From contig OZ022593.1 of the NCBI GenBank assembly GCA_963669155.1, positions 16,200,258-16,264,257 of the forward strand: DNA of 64,000 nt. The letters run 5' to 3'. The stretch comes from Arbacia lixula (taxonomy: Eukaryota; Echinodermata; Echinoidea; Arbacioida; Arbaciidae). Positions within the stretch are counted from its first letter, which is position 1. Each line of letters starts with the position of its first letter. A program made the position numbers and the translations under genes. Below the pieces are notes generated by a model. The model saw nothing but the letters and a program-made list of their open reading frames with translations, had not been told where the DNA came from and did no database searches. This document shows positions 46,601 through 59,500 of the stretch, piece after piece.

Positions 46601-49600
46601 TATGGAATCAAAGATCCGTCCACAAAGAGTACTGCTTTTTTAATGTATAGTTTGTTTTGTTGTTCTTGTTTTTTTTGTGTGGAAATTAAAATTGAATCTT
46701 CAATCTTGAATCCAGACCATTAACACGGTGTCGGAGGTGATCCGAGGTTGCCGTGTCAACCAGGACTTCTTTGCGGCGGTCAACGCCCCATCCAGCCCTC
46801 CCCGGCCGGCCATCGTAGTGCTGCTGATGTCCATGGTGAACGAGAAGCAGCCGTTCCTTCTGCGCTGTGCCGTCCTCTACTGTTTCCAGTGCTTCCTCTA
46901 CCGCAACGAGACGGGCCAGGAGCAGATTATTGCTACCCTGCTACCAGCAACCGCAGATGGTGAGATTACAGTCAGAGGTTACAGTCAGAACTCGCTTTAG
47001 GGAGATTGTGAGGTTACAGTCAGAACTCGCTTTAGGGAGAATTATATACTTGATATGCTGTAGACGTTTATTAGAAACTGGCCAGGAGCAGATGATTGCG
47101 ACCCTTCCACCAGCAACTGCAGATGGTGAGATTACAGTCAGAGGTTTTACAGTCAGAACTCGCTTTAGGGAGAATTATATACTTGATACGCTGTAGAGGT
47201 TTATTAGAGACCGGCCATGAGCAGATCATTGCGACCCTGCTACCAGCAACCGCATATGGTGAAGTTACAGTCAGAACACGCTTTAGAGAGATTGTGAGGT
47301 TACAGTCAGAACCCGCTTTAGGGAGATGTTTAGGTTGAATAGAGAGCGGCCAGGAGCAGACCATCGCTACCCGGCTGCCAGCAACCGCAGAAGGTGAAAT
47401 TACAGTTAGAGATTACAGTCAGAACCCACTTAAGAGAGACGTTTAGGTTGGTAAGGTTACAGTCAAAACGCTCTTGGGAGATTGTGAGGTTACAGTCAGA
47501 ACCTGCTTTAAAGAGAATTATATATATAATGCAACGTAAGTGTACCTCATGTTGTATGACCGCTCCCTCTCCTCATATCCACATATAGTGTCCGCAGTGA
47601 CTGCCGGCCAGCTGCTGTGCGGAGGGCTCTTCAGCACAGACGCTCTGTCCAACTGGTGTGCCTCCATTGCCCTGGCTCATGCCCTCAAGGACAATGCCTC
47701 CCAGAAGGAGCAGCTTCTAAGGGTCCAGCTGGCCACGGGTCTGGGGAATCCCCCCGTCTCTCTCCTGCAGCAGTGCACTAACCTCATGGCCCAGGTGAGC
47801 TGACCACCCCTATTACCAGCAATGGAATAGTCATGAATGTCGTGGGGGTGTGCTGTATGTAGGAGAATCTATTTGGTTTAGGGGTGGTTTTAGATTAACT
47901 GGCAGGTCCACCTGACCACAGGTCTGGGGAATCCCCCCGTCTCTCTCCTGCAGCAGTGCACTAACCTCATGGCCCAGGTGAGCTGACCACCCCTATTACC
48001 AGCAATGGAGTAGTCCTGAACGTTGTGGGGGTGTGCTTTATGTAGGAGAATCTATTTGGTTAAGGGATGGTTTTAGATTAGCTGGCAGGTCCACCTGACC
48101 ACAGGTCTGGGGAATCTTCCCCATCTCTCTCATGCAGCAGTGCACCAACCTCATGGCCCAGGTGAGCTGACCACCCCTATTACCAACAATGAAATAATCC
48201 TGTTTAGTGTTGGGTGTATGTATTTTGTTGGACAATCTATTTAGTTTAGGGATGGTTTTAGATAAGATGGTGGGTCCAGATGGCCACAGGCCTGGGGACC
48301 CTTCCCCCTCCCCCCCCCCCCCCCCCCCCCTTTTCTCTCCTGCAGCAATGCACTAACTTCATGGCACAGGTGAGCTGAAAACCACTATTACCAGCAATGG
48401 AATAGCCCTGAATGTTGTGGGGGCTTACTCTATGTTGGAGAATCTATTTGTCTCAGGGGTGGTTTTAGATAAGATAGCGGTGCCAGTTGGCTACAGGCCT
48501 GGGGAATCCCCCTGTCTCTCTCCTGCCGCAGTGCACCAACCTCATGGCCCAGGTGAGCCAACCACCCTATTACCAGCAATGTAAAAACCCTGTATAGTGT
48601 TGGAAGTGTGTTTTTTGTAGGGGAATCTATTTGGTTTAGGGGTGGTTTCAGATTAAACTTGAATTGGGAATCCTCCCGTCTCACTCATGCAGCAGTGCAC
48701 CAGTCTCACGGCCCAGGCTAGCTGACCACCCCTATTACCAGCAATGGAATCTCCCTGTACCTACAGGATTCTCTGACCTTCCCTGGAAATAATGTGTTTG
48801 CCGCATTTTACAATTCATTCATACTAAACTGCATAGAACAGTGTACTGATTTGCAGCTCTGCTACCACGGAGGCCATTTCATCAATGCCCCGCAAATGAA
48901 ATTTTATTTGTTTCCACCCCGCTTGCAGCCAACGGTGAAGTTCCAGACACGCCTTGGTCTGCTGATCCTGCTGAGTTCCTGGGTGGCGCACTCACCCCTC
49001 GCTGTCTCACACTTCTTAGGGCATCCTGGCAACGTCCCATTCGTATCCTTTCACTTTTATCTTATGGAGAGCTGTGGTAAACTGCATTTATAAGTGGGGT
49101 TTTTTTTGGCTAGAATCACTTTTCTGGCTAGAAACCACTTTTCAAATCAGTGTTTCTAGCCACAAAATTTGTTTAAAAAATCTTACTTAAAACTGTGTTA
49201 CAAAACAGTTCTCTAGACTATGTGTATCTGAAATCTTCTGTGATCTGAAACACTGTTAACATTATGCCCCAAAGCTTTGCACAGAATATGCATGCCCTGT
49301 TTGCCTTTGAGAAGGGACAAACTGCGCTGAATGAGCTGCACAATGGCGCAGTTTGAGAACCCCCAAGCACAGTAAGAGAAAAAAATATTATAAATACTCT
49401 TCTGCGAAACAGTGTCATGAAATAATGTGTCAAAACATTGATACTTGAGATGCAATTTGTTTATAAATGCAGCTCTTGATTCCTGGATCTGAAACCAATA
49501 GAGAGCCTGTCTGCCATGAGCCTGGATCTTATTCTACTTTCTGTTTGGGATACCAAGAAAGAATCCTCTCAAGAGTTTAGATAAATCAGTGAAATTGAAC

Positions 49601-52600
49601 AAAATCTGGACTCCCGCAATGACAAATGATAATAATGATAATAATACTTGTTTCTGTTATCGCGCAGAACACATGGCTAGATAGCATGTCCCTGTGCGCT
49701 CAAGTGAATTTAAGGGCATATACTGTACTGGGAAGACAAAAAGGCCTTCAAAAGGTGACTGTAAGCAATCTTCTTGCCAACAGTTTTAAATTGTCCGTTT
49801 TAGAAACTTGATGAAAGTTATTTGCCCTCAAATTATCCACATTTGGAGTAATTTGTGATTGTTCACAAATCCTCAAAATGTTCGGGCCGAACATTTCAGG
49901 TAATTGTGATTTGATCACTAATTACTCCAAATGTGGATCATTTGAGGGCAAATAACTTTCACCAAGTTTCTAAATCGGACAATACATGAATTTAAGACCG
50001 TTGGCAAGAAGATTGCTTACAGTCACCTTTTGAAGGCCTTTGTGTCTTCCCAGTACAGTATATGCCCTTTAAGATAGTACAGGCTGAAACTGATTTCCCT
50101 TGACCTAGTATTCGTGTTCCTCAGCTAACAGCACAGGTGGTGGAAGGTGGAGATGAACAGGAGACACTGGTTCAAGGGTTATGTGCCTTCCTACTCGGTA
50201 TCTGCACTCAGTTCAATGACAACTCAAACAAGAATTTCACCAAGTAAGTGTAGGCACATTGGTTACACCTAATGTTCAAATATTGAATTGTTATGTGTGT
50301 GCCATGATTGTAAGTATTTTCCATTTCTGGAGGAACTGTGTTTTAAACCACTGAAATATAAGCCTGTCAAAACGATGATAAATAGATAAAGTAATTAATC
50401 ACTGAAAAAAATACACAGGGGCACCACAGTGCAAAAAGAGTCCTTGTTGTTGCACAACTCTGTGAAAAACTATTCTTTGATTCTTTTCGTAACACTAGTC
50501 TTGAAAAGTAGCCCTGCACAAAAAGTTGTGTCTACCCCACGTCTGTTTCATCCTTCTCTACCCCCCCCCCTCCTCCCACCACTTTCCATTTCCATCCTCC
50601 CTTCCCCTCCTCTCCTCCTTTCTTCTACCCAACCTCTTTTTCCCGTCCCTCCTACCAGAGAGAGCCTCCAGCGGCTCATAGCCAAGAGGATCGGTGTGAA
50701 GTGTATTTTCTCAATTATGAAATCATAAATGGAGTTATATATTGAAGTAGAGGCACCAAATAAACGAAACATACACGATTCAAATTAGGAGTGAAACTCA
50801 GTCTAATGTTACTCCGATGAAAGCTGGCTACAGACCGAGTCAGCATACGGATATTTACAAGAATGCAGACCAAGGGATGGTCAGTGGTGTAGCAATGATT
50901 AAATACAACAGGTGGCCGGAATCTTATCAGATCTATACTGGGTGGTCAGCCCGCCAACCAGACCCTGGTTGGTCTTAATGTCTTGACCATGTGTTGCCCT
51001 CCCCGTCCCCTTCTCCATACAAGATAAAAGGGCTGTTCAATACATTACATATATGTATTTGTATGCAGATATTGATATGTCATATAAATTTTATATGAAG
51101 TAATCAACCATGCTTTTCATCCCCTCCTCCCACATCTTCTCCCATTTCCTTATTTGCCCCTTCCTCTACACCGCCAGAGAGAGTCTGCAACAGCTCATAG
51201 CAAAGAGGATTGGTGTAGAGTCTTTCATTGAGAAGCTGGAAGCCGTGTCCAAGCACGAGAGCTACACCCAAGCTGCCAAGAAACCCCAGCTCCGCTTCGA
51301 GTCCCCAGACAAAGTCCTCTTCGACTACGAGTTCACCTCCCTCTTCAAGCAACTAGAAAGTAAGTCATTCAGCAAAAGTGAACTCCATGTAGAGCAGCAA
51401 AGTGTGATGTCATTTGCGCATATTGTCAAGGCAACTGGTTCTAAATATTGTGGGTAGAGTCTCATTAGGAGCACCAGACATGAGATAACATCAGACCAGA
51501 CTCTCTTTAGCCCCGTAACATAAAGGTTTGCGATCAATTGCAAATTTGGAAGACAACTTCTGATTGGTTACTGGTCAGTCTTTTGAATAAAAATTGAATA
51601 AAAAATGCATGCAACAATGTTGTTGTTTGGCCATTGCCATTTTGCGATTGATCGCAAACCTTTCTGTTGCGGGGCCCAGATAATATCTCACTTAAGGTGA
51701 TGTTGTTTAGAATCAGAAACCTGTATAACAATAAGTATGATGACACCACATCGGTACTCTATCGTGATGGCACTACGGAATGTTCTGCCATGATACTCCT
51801 AATGCAAAGGAGGAAGAATTTGACCAGGCTCAGTGCGTATTTTCATAGCAAATGGAGGGAAGTGTGTTCCTTCATGAAGAGCCAATCACAATCAAGAAAT
51901 CTCATTGGGACTTTCTACTTCCTACCTCTGTGACATACTTCATGTTTCAATTCAACCCAGTAGCTATTGATTGCCGAATATAATAAAGGAATGGACGATA
52001 CAGTGGAACCTACTTTGGCAACCGTCTGTATATAAAGACCATCTGCCTATAAAGACCACACTTTGTGTTTCCCTTGAGCAAAGTTTCTCATTGAAACCTG
52101 TATCAAAGTATCCTGTCCAGAAAGACCACTTGCTCATAAAGACCACATTCCTTGTCTCCCTTGGGCGGCCTTTATATACAGGTGTGACTATAATATTCTT
52201 TGCTGTGTTGATGCTATACTACAGCTCAAAGGAATTGGCATACGAAAAGGGAAAGGGAAGAATGGGAAGGAGCCGCAGTTTAAAACCGCGGTATATTTTG
52301 TCCAGTTCAGCATCAAACATGATGCATTTAAGGGTAAAGCATAGTGTTTCATGCTGAACTGGACAAAATATACCGCGGTTTAAAACTGAGGCTCCTTCCC
52401 TTTCTTCCCTTTCCCTTTCCCTATGCCAATTCCTTTGAGATGTAGTGTGCGTGCGTAACAATGGAATTCTGTATTGTCGTGTCATGCTCCACAGGCTCCG
52501 TGATCAAATCTGTGCAAGCTGGGGACGACGCAGACGCCAAGAAGACAGTGGAGGATCATAACTCCATTGTGACCCAATACAAGGATCTTATCCGGGAACA

Positions 52601-53484
52601 GGTATGCTATCCATTCCTCATGTCTAAGTCTTTGTAATAATAAATAATAATAATAATGAATCATTTATAGAGTGCAGAAACTATATTTATATATTCTACT
52701 GCACTGCAAGAGCTCCCACATGCACTTCTGCTACAAAATGCTATGTAATGAAAATCATGGTAAGAAATAAATTAGGTTTATGTTTAGAACAAATAGGTTT
52801 TCACCTTTGATTTAAAGTTGTCTAATGTTTTTGATTTCCTGATGTCTACAGGTAGTTAATTCCACAATCTAGGAGCTGCACAAAAGAATGATCGGTCACC
52901 TAGGGTTACTTTTGTTCTGATTTGGGGGACTTGCAACCACAATGTATCTTGTGAACTGCGGAGATTATGACCATGGGTTTGACATTTAAAATTCAGTAAT
53001 TCATGAATGTATCTAGGAGCCTAATCATTTGCGCTAAACATGACATAGGCAAACAAACTGTGCCATGCATCTCTGTTGTTTGCATATTTGATGAGTTCTG
53101 GGTTGATTTTCCACTCCATTCTGCAATTCTCTTAAGATTCAGATAACATTATTATTTGCCATCCTCTCTCTCTCTCTTCTATTTCTCTTCTCATTTGTTT
53201 CTAATATATTGACCAATCAATCTAACAACTACACAAAGTAACATTATCTATTGTCTCTCCACAAAACATTAATTATTGAGAGCTTTTGTGTGTTCTCTGC
53301 TTCTTTCTCCAGGATAGTGAGCTGCACCAGCTGAGGAAACAAAACGAGGAGACAACGAGAGAACTGAGACGGGCTGAATCACAGCTCGGGGAGCAATCTT
53401 GCCAAATCCAGCAGCTAAAGGACCAGTACATTCTTCTGAAAGCACAGCATGGTAAGCTCAACAAATCTCAAGACTAGTATACAG

Positions 53485-53521
<37 letters not shown>

Positions 53522-56500
53522 ATTTTTTTTTTTTTTTTTTTTTTTTTTGGGGTGTATAGCGAATTTAAGGGAAGGGTAGTTTAAGCGGTTATGTATATGG
53601 TTGGGGTGGGGTTGGTGTCAGGGGGTTGGGGGGGGGGGGAGGGTTGGTGGCTGTCCAGATGGGAGTTAGGAGGTGATAGGACTAATTTTAGGTTGGGGGA
53701 TTAATGGACTTGTTTATTTAAAACTTGATTCCGGAAGCTATTCGTTCAGTTTATTTGATTAAACATCGTTACATGATTATAACAATTGAGTAATTATATT
53801 TAATATTTTCAGCTATTTTATTGTAATTAATTTGTACTTACAATTGCATATATATACAATTTGCATGATTGTTTTGTTTAATTTGTGTTAATATATTCAA
53901 ACTGATTGTATGAATTTAATTTGTATTATTATGGAATCAGAATAAAGATCATCGGAAAAAAAAAAAAGTGTGGTGGGGGAGGTGGTGTGTATGTAAAACT
54001 TTTGAATGTTGCCATGGTAACGTGTGGTGATTGCGTGTATGGTTTGTGTGTGTATGGAGCAGAAGAAGGGGGTGGGTGGGAGGGGGGAGGGAGGTAAGTC
54101 AGGTATGGTTAGTAATGTACGTTTCTGGTCTCATACACTCGTACACTAGACGCGGGGGGTGTTTCACCAAGCTGTTCGTAAGTTACGAACGACTTTACAA
54201 ACGACTGGTTCAGATATCAGATATATCAGATTCTCAATGAGCAAAGCGTTGTATCGCATTTAGCACAAGAAGGGATCACGAGTCGTTCGGGGTAACTTAC
54301 GAACAGCTTGGTGAAACACCTGCCAGATTCAAACATGACTTCACACAAAATCCAAATGTGGCTGCGCGGTGCATGATGGGAAGATCTTTCCTTAATGAAG
54401 AGACCAAATGGCACGGCTCCCTAATTCATACGGATATTTTGCCCACTGTCAGGTAACCATTCTGGACAGACGGAACAAGGTGAGGAGACGGCCGCACAAA
54501 CCACAACAGACGGATCGCCAATGGCAACGCTGGAGGCGCAAGTGTCCTCCCTCTCACAGCAGCTGCAGGAGAAAGATGCTGAGATAGAGAGACTAGTAAG
54601 TAGCGGGAGTCCAGGGGGGTGTTTCACAAAGCTGTTCCTAAAGCTACGCATGACTTTGTGCACGACTGTTGACCTGTTCTTGTACTAAATGAGATAAGCG
54701 AAGTTATTCCTGTCTTCAGTCAGAGTGTTTTTCCGACAATCCTAGTCATAATTGACAAATTATAAAATAGATTTCAGATGCTTCTTAACAACAAGAATGT
54801 AAAAATACAAAGAGCAGATTTCAACTTAAGCTGATGGGAATCAAAATCATTGAGAATCTGATATGGCAAAGTCGTGCATAACTTACGAACAGCCGGGTGA
54901 TACACCGGCCAGGATCATAGTAACAAAACACTTGGGAGCAAGCATGCAGCCATGGAAGCCAGAAAAAAAAAGAAGATGCACAAAGAAGACTTGAAGAAAA
55001 AAATCCTCTGGGATGCAAAAAAAAAGATCCGCTGTTCACCCCTATTCTTAAGACTTGAAGACCAGTGCTTGCATCGTAATTCAATAGAGTTTGAGGATGT
55101 GGTTATTTAATACCTAGCTGAAGTTGGGATCTAGATGTTTACCCATGTTATATCAAACCAGGAGAATCCAGTTGACTTATTACATCTTTCATGCACCTAT
55201 GGTACCAAGAGAATTCAGTTGTGATTTCATTTATTTTTGACAGAGAGCAGAGCCCAAGGCTGTCCTGAAGAATAATGAGTTCTCACCAGGCATCTCCCAT
55301 GCAGCTGTCTTGCACTACTCCTAGTCTGAGAGATTCCAGTTGACTTATTACATATTTCTTGCACCTGTGGTATCAAGAGGATTAAGCTGTGATTTCATCT
55401 CTTTTTCTGTATCATCCCTTTTTTCCCCCATGCAGCTGTCTCGCACTCCTCGCCTGAGAGAATCCAGTTGACTTATTACATTTTTCGTACACCTATGGTA
55501 ACAAGAGAGTTCAGTTGTAATTTCATTTATTTTTGACAGAGAGCAGAGCCCAAGGCTGTCCTGAAGAATGCTGAGTTCTCTCCAGGCATCTCCCATACAG
55601 CTGTCTTGCACTCCTAGTCTGAGAGAATCCAGTTGACTTATTACATATTTCTTGCACCTGTGGTATCAAGAGAATTCAGTTGTAATTTCATTTATTTTTG
55701 ACAGAAAGCAGAGACGTCACCGGGCGACATTCCCCGTGCAGCTCCCTCAGAATCCTCGTCTGAGCTGATCTCCCTAAAGATGGTTGTGGAGGAGCGGACG
55801 GCCCAGGCAGAGAGCTACCAAAAGCAGGTGGAGGATCTTACACAGCAGTTACAGACAGCGATGGCACCGGTGAGTTCAGTAGAAATTTTGACCACCCATT
55901 AAAAACATTCTTTTGAAATGATACGAGGAATATCAACAGTTATTTTTCCCTTTTTCACACAATTGAAGTAGTTATGTAATGTCTTTGTTGAATTTTAAAT
56001 GCAAATGTCTCATTTGCATTAAGGAAGTCACAGTTGTATGTATGTATTAACCTCGTTCTTGGTCTCAATATTGCAACAGACGACAAACAACGGTGATAAC
56101 AGTGACAACAGCGCCCTCATAGCTGAGAAGGCGGCTATGTCGACCCGGCTAGCTGACCTGGAGGGGCGGGCGTCGAGGCTGGAAGCAGACAACGCTCGGC
56201 TGAGCCAGGAGAACCAGAGCCTGATCACCGCCAAGGATTCTTTGGAGGCAGAGCTCAAGGAGGCATCTGCCAAGGCTGCTAGCCCTGAGATCGCAATCGC
56301 CCTGCAGAGGGTACAGGTAAGCTGACAGGGCCATTGATTCACTTAGCCTGGTCTCCAGGGGCGGTATTCCGAAAACGAACTTAGGAAAAATTTTATTGTA
56401 TCTCAGGGACTTAGGAAAAATTTTATCTTTTGGTATTCCGAAAAGCCAACTTACAATGAAAGATAAATTTTTTATTCAAATGAGCTAGAGATAAAATTTT

Positions 56501-59500
56501 TATGTAAATGAGCCTCCGAGATAAAAATTTTATGCAAATGAGCTAAATCGGTATTCTGAAACGCACTTAGGAAAAAAAGTTAGGAAAAAAGATAAAACTG
56601 CTCCCAAGCAATTTTATCTCCAGACGTACGCACCTAGGCCCATAGCATTACGTGCAAAAATAATTCGCGCATTCAACTTTTTGCACATGGGCGCATCAAA
56701 TGCAATAAGGCGCGCTGATAGACATTGATGCGCAATGTCCCTTTCAGTTTCATGACATCACACCATCAGCTTAATGGTGTTAATGTATGCAAGAGACATG
56801 AAAGGAAGTTTATTACTGACTGTCTCTGGGATAGGGGCGCAGATTTTCCTAAAATATTTTTCGGAATACCAAAGATAAGATATTTTAAGGACATTGTATC
56901 TTCGGGGAGATAAAATTTTTATCTCTGTGGATTTTCGGAATACCCTCCCAGGCTGCTTGACATTTTTTTCCAGAATCTTACTAGTACTGCGGAGCCTAAG
57001 ATCAACTGAGATCAACATCTCCCATCGTTGTCAGAATGAGATCTTATCGCAAGGTTGACAAGAAATGTCTCCTCATTAATCTCACTTAGATTGTGGATGT
57101 TCAATATTGGTTCAAGGGACTGCAAGTAGACTATAATTCTCAATGACCAGAAAATGACCAGCCCCATAGTCATTGCCCTGTGATATAATTCCTATAAGAT
57201 TCCGAATGGATGGTACTGAGAGGGTTAACTCTCTCAGCCCCATAGTCAATGCACTGTGTTGTAACTCATACGAGACTCTTAACCCTATCTAGCCCTGGGG
57301 GGGGCAAAAACAGCCCCCCCCTCGACATTTTTCGCAATAAATTTATAACGCGAAAAGATCGCGCCGCGAGGTTTCATGACTTTTTTCCTTCAAGTCTCAC
57401 GCAACTTTTAAGACCAAATTTGCGACGCGGGGGTACACTGTTCCGAAGTTACGTAACATTTTGTACATGCATGTCAGACCAAAAATTGCTCAAAAACATG
57501 ATTTCATGTACAAATCCAATGCAAATTCTGTATCTAGCCAAAATTCATAAAGGTATCATTATATCTATTTTTACTGATGAAAAACAATAGATTTCATGTT
57601 ATTTATGACTGAAATAGTGTTGCTAACAATTTCCATCGAAAAAACAATGAAAAACATAAAGTCGAAAAAACAAAGAAAAACATAAGAAATTCAAAAAACA
57701 ATAAAATACATAAGAAAAACTTTGATATTACCATTTTTTAAAATCCTTATTTGATAATAATCCTAAGAAGAGTGTCTGGACTGATATCTAGCAGTTTGGG
57801 GGCTATATTTAAAGATTTACAACCAAATTATGATTTTTATGCATTTAATTAGCATAATTAATTAATTAAAAATAGATTTGAATAATTTTGGTGCAATTGA
57901 CAATTGAATTGTGGAGATTACGGCATCGGTGACGTACGTGCCAATTTTTGTCGCGATCGCGCGATCAACGGTCGAGATCTTAGGGGGGGGGGGCTGTTTT
58001 TGCCCCCCCCCCCCGGGCTATGCGATTTCAAAATAGCCCGGGCTATATAGGGTTAATGGATGGTACTGAGATGGTTCACTCTCTCAGCCCCATAGTCAAA
58101 GCACCGTGTTGTAATTCATACAAGACTTAATGTATGGAACCAAGATGGTTAACTCTCTCAGCAGTATAATCAATGCATTGTGTTGAAATTCATGTTGGAC
58201 TATCAATGGTTGTTCCTGAGAGAGTTAAAGGGCATATACTGTACTGGGAAGGCAAAAAAGCCTTCAAAATGTAGTTGTTAGCAATCTTCTTGCCAATGGT
58301 CTTAAATTCATGTATTGTCCATTTTGAAGCTTGCTGAAAGTTATTTGCCCTCAAATGATCCACATATGGAGTAATTAATGATTAATGATTAAATCCTCAA
58401 AATGTTCGGGCCGAACACTTTGAGGATTTGTGATTTAATCACTCATTACTCCAAATGTAGATCATTTGAGGGCAAATAACTTTCAGCAAGCTTCTAAAAT
58501 AGAAAATACATGAAAATAAGACCATTGGCAAGAAGATTGCTAACAATTACATTTTGAAGGCTTTTTTGCCTTCCCAGTACAGTATATGCCCTTTAATGGA
58601 TGGTCCTGAGATGGTTAACTCTCTCAGCAGTATAGTCAATACACTGTGTTGTAATTCATGCGAGACTGTTAATGGATGATACTAAGATGGTTAACTCATC
58701 AAGCAGTATAATCAATGCATTGTGTTGAAATTCCTGTTGGACTATCAATGGATGTTCCTGAGAGGGTTAATGCTCGTTTTGTGTGTGTTTGTGTGCAGCA
58801 AGAGAGGGATGAGCTGAGTGCTGAGGTGACAGAGCTGAAGGGAGATGTGGAGCGAGTCCAGAAGGAGATGGAGGACCTCCTGGTCCTACTTACTGAGACA
58901 GACGAGAAGAAAGCCAGCTACAAGCAGAAACTCAAGGACCTTAACCAAGAGGTATATATCTTCTTTTGTGTATTGCAACCATCAAAAATAAAGACTACTT
59001 ACATACTATGTATATATGAAATCTAGGGCATTACAATTTAAGTTTAGAGAAAGGCAGTGAGAAAAGTGAAGGAAACAGAAAAGAGAGAGACAGATACAGA
59101 AAGGAAATGACAAGAAGGAGAAGACCAGCAAAGGGAGATAGAAAAAGGGAAATTCTGCCTTTAAAATTGCATATAAATGATAATTGACGTATATAGTAAA
59201 ATGGAATTTGTATAAATGTGAAATTATATTTATAACAAAGATATTATATACTTATAGTTCAGCTCTTGTATTTCCTGTTTGCTGTACTTTCTTTGCTTTC
59301 CCCTCATTCCTATCTTACTTCCGTTTTCCCCCTTTATCATATTGTTGCTATCAAAAATTGTATTTTTCATAAATTATCATCATGAATTTGTATTTGTATA
59401 TATTTGAATTTTTATATACATGTGTTTATATATGGTATATTTTTCTAAATATTTACTTTGAGCACATCGAACAACAGTTTCTTCTATGCTCCTCTGTCTT

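Larger units (their letters stand above)
57180..58790. repeat. ~80-bp tandem units (TTAACTCTCTCAGC) with two insertions
   Basis: Units of GGTTAACTCTCTCAGCCCCA, TAGTCAATGCACTGTGTTGT, AATTCATACGAGACT, TTAATGGATGGTACTGAG repeat through intron 18. The series is interrupted by a 770-bp element (57283-58052) and a ~364-bp palindrome (58229-58592), both at TTAA. Confidence 0.88.

Noticed and set aside
57249-57590. 113-codon frame in the CCCTATCTAGCCC element
   Set aside because: It spans the element end and lacks transposase motifs; the element is non-coding.
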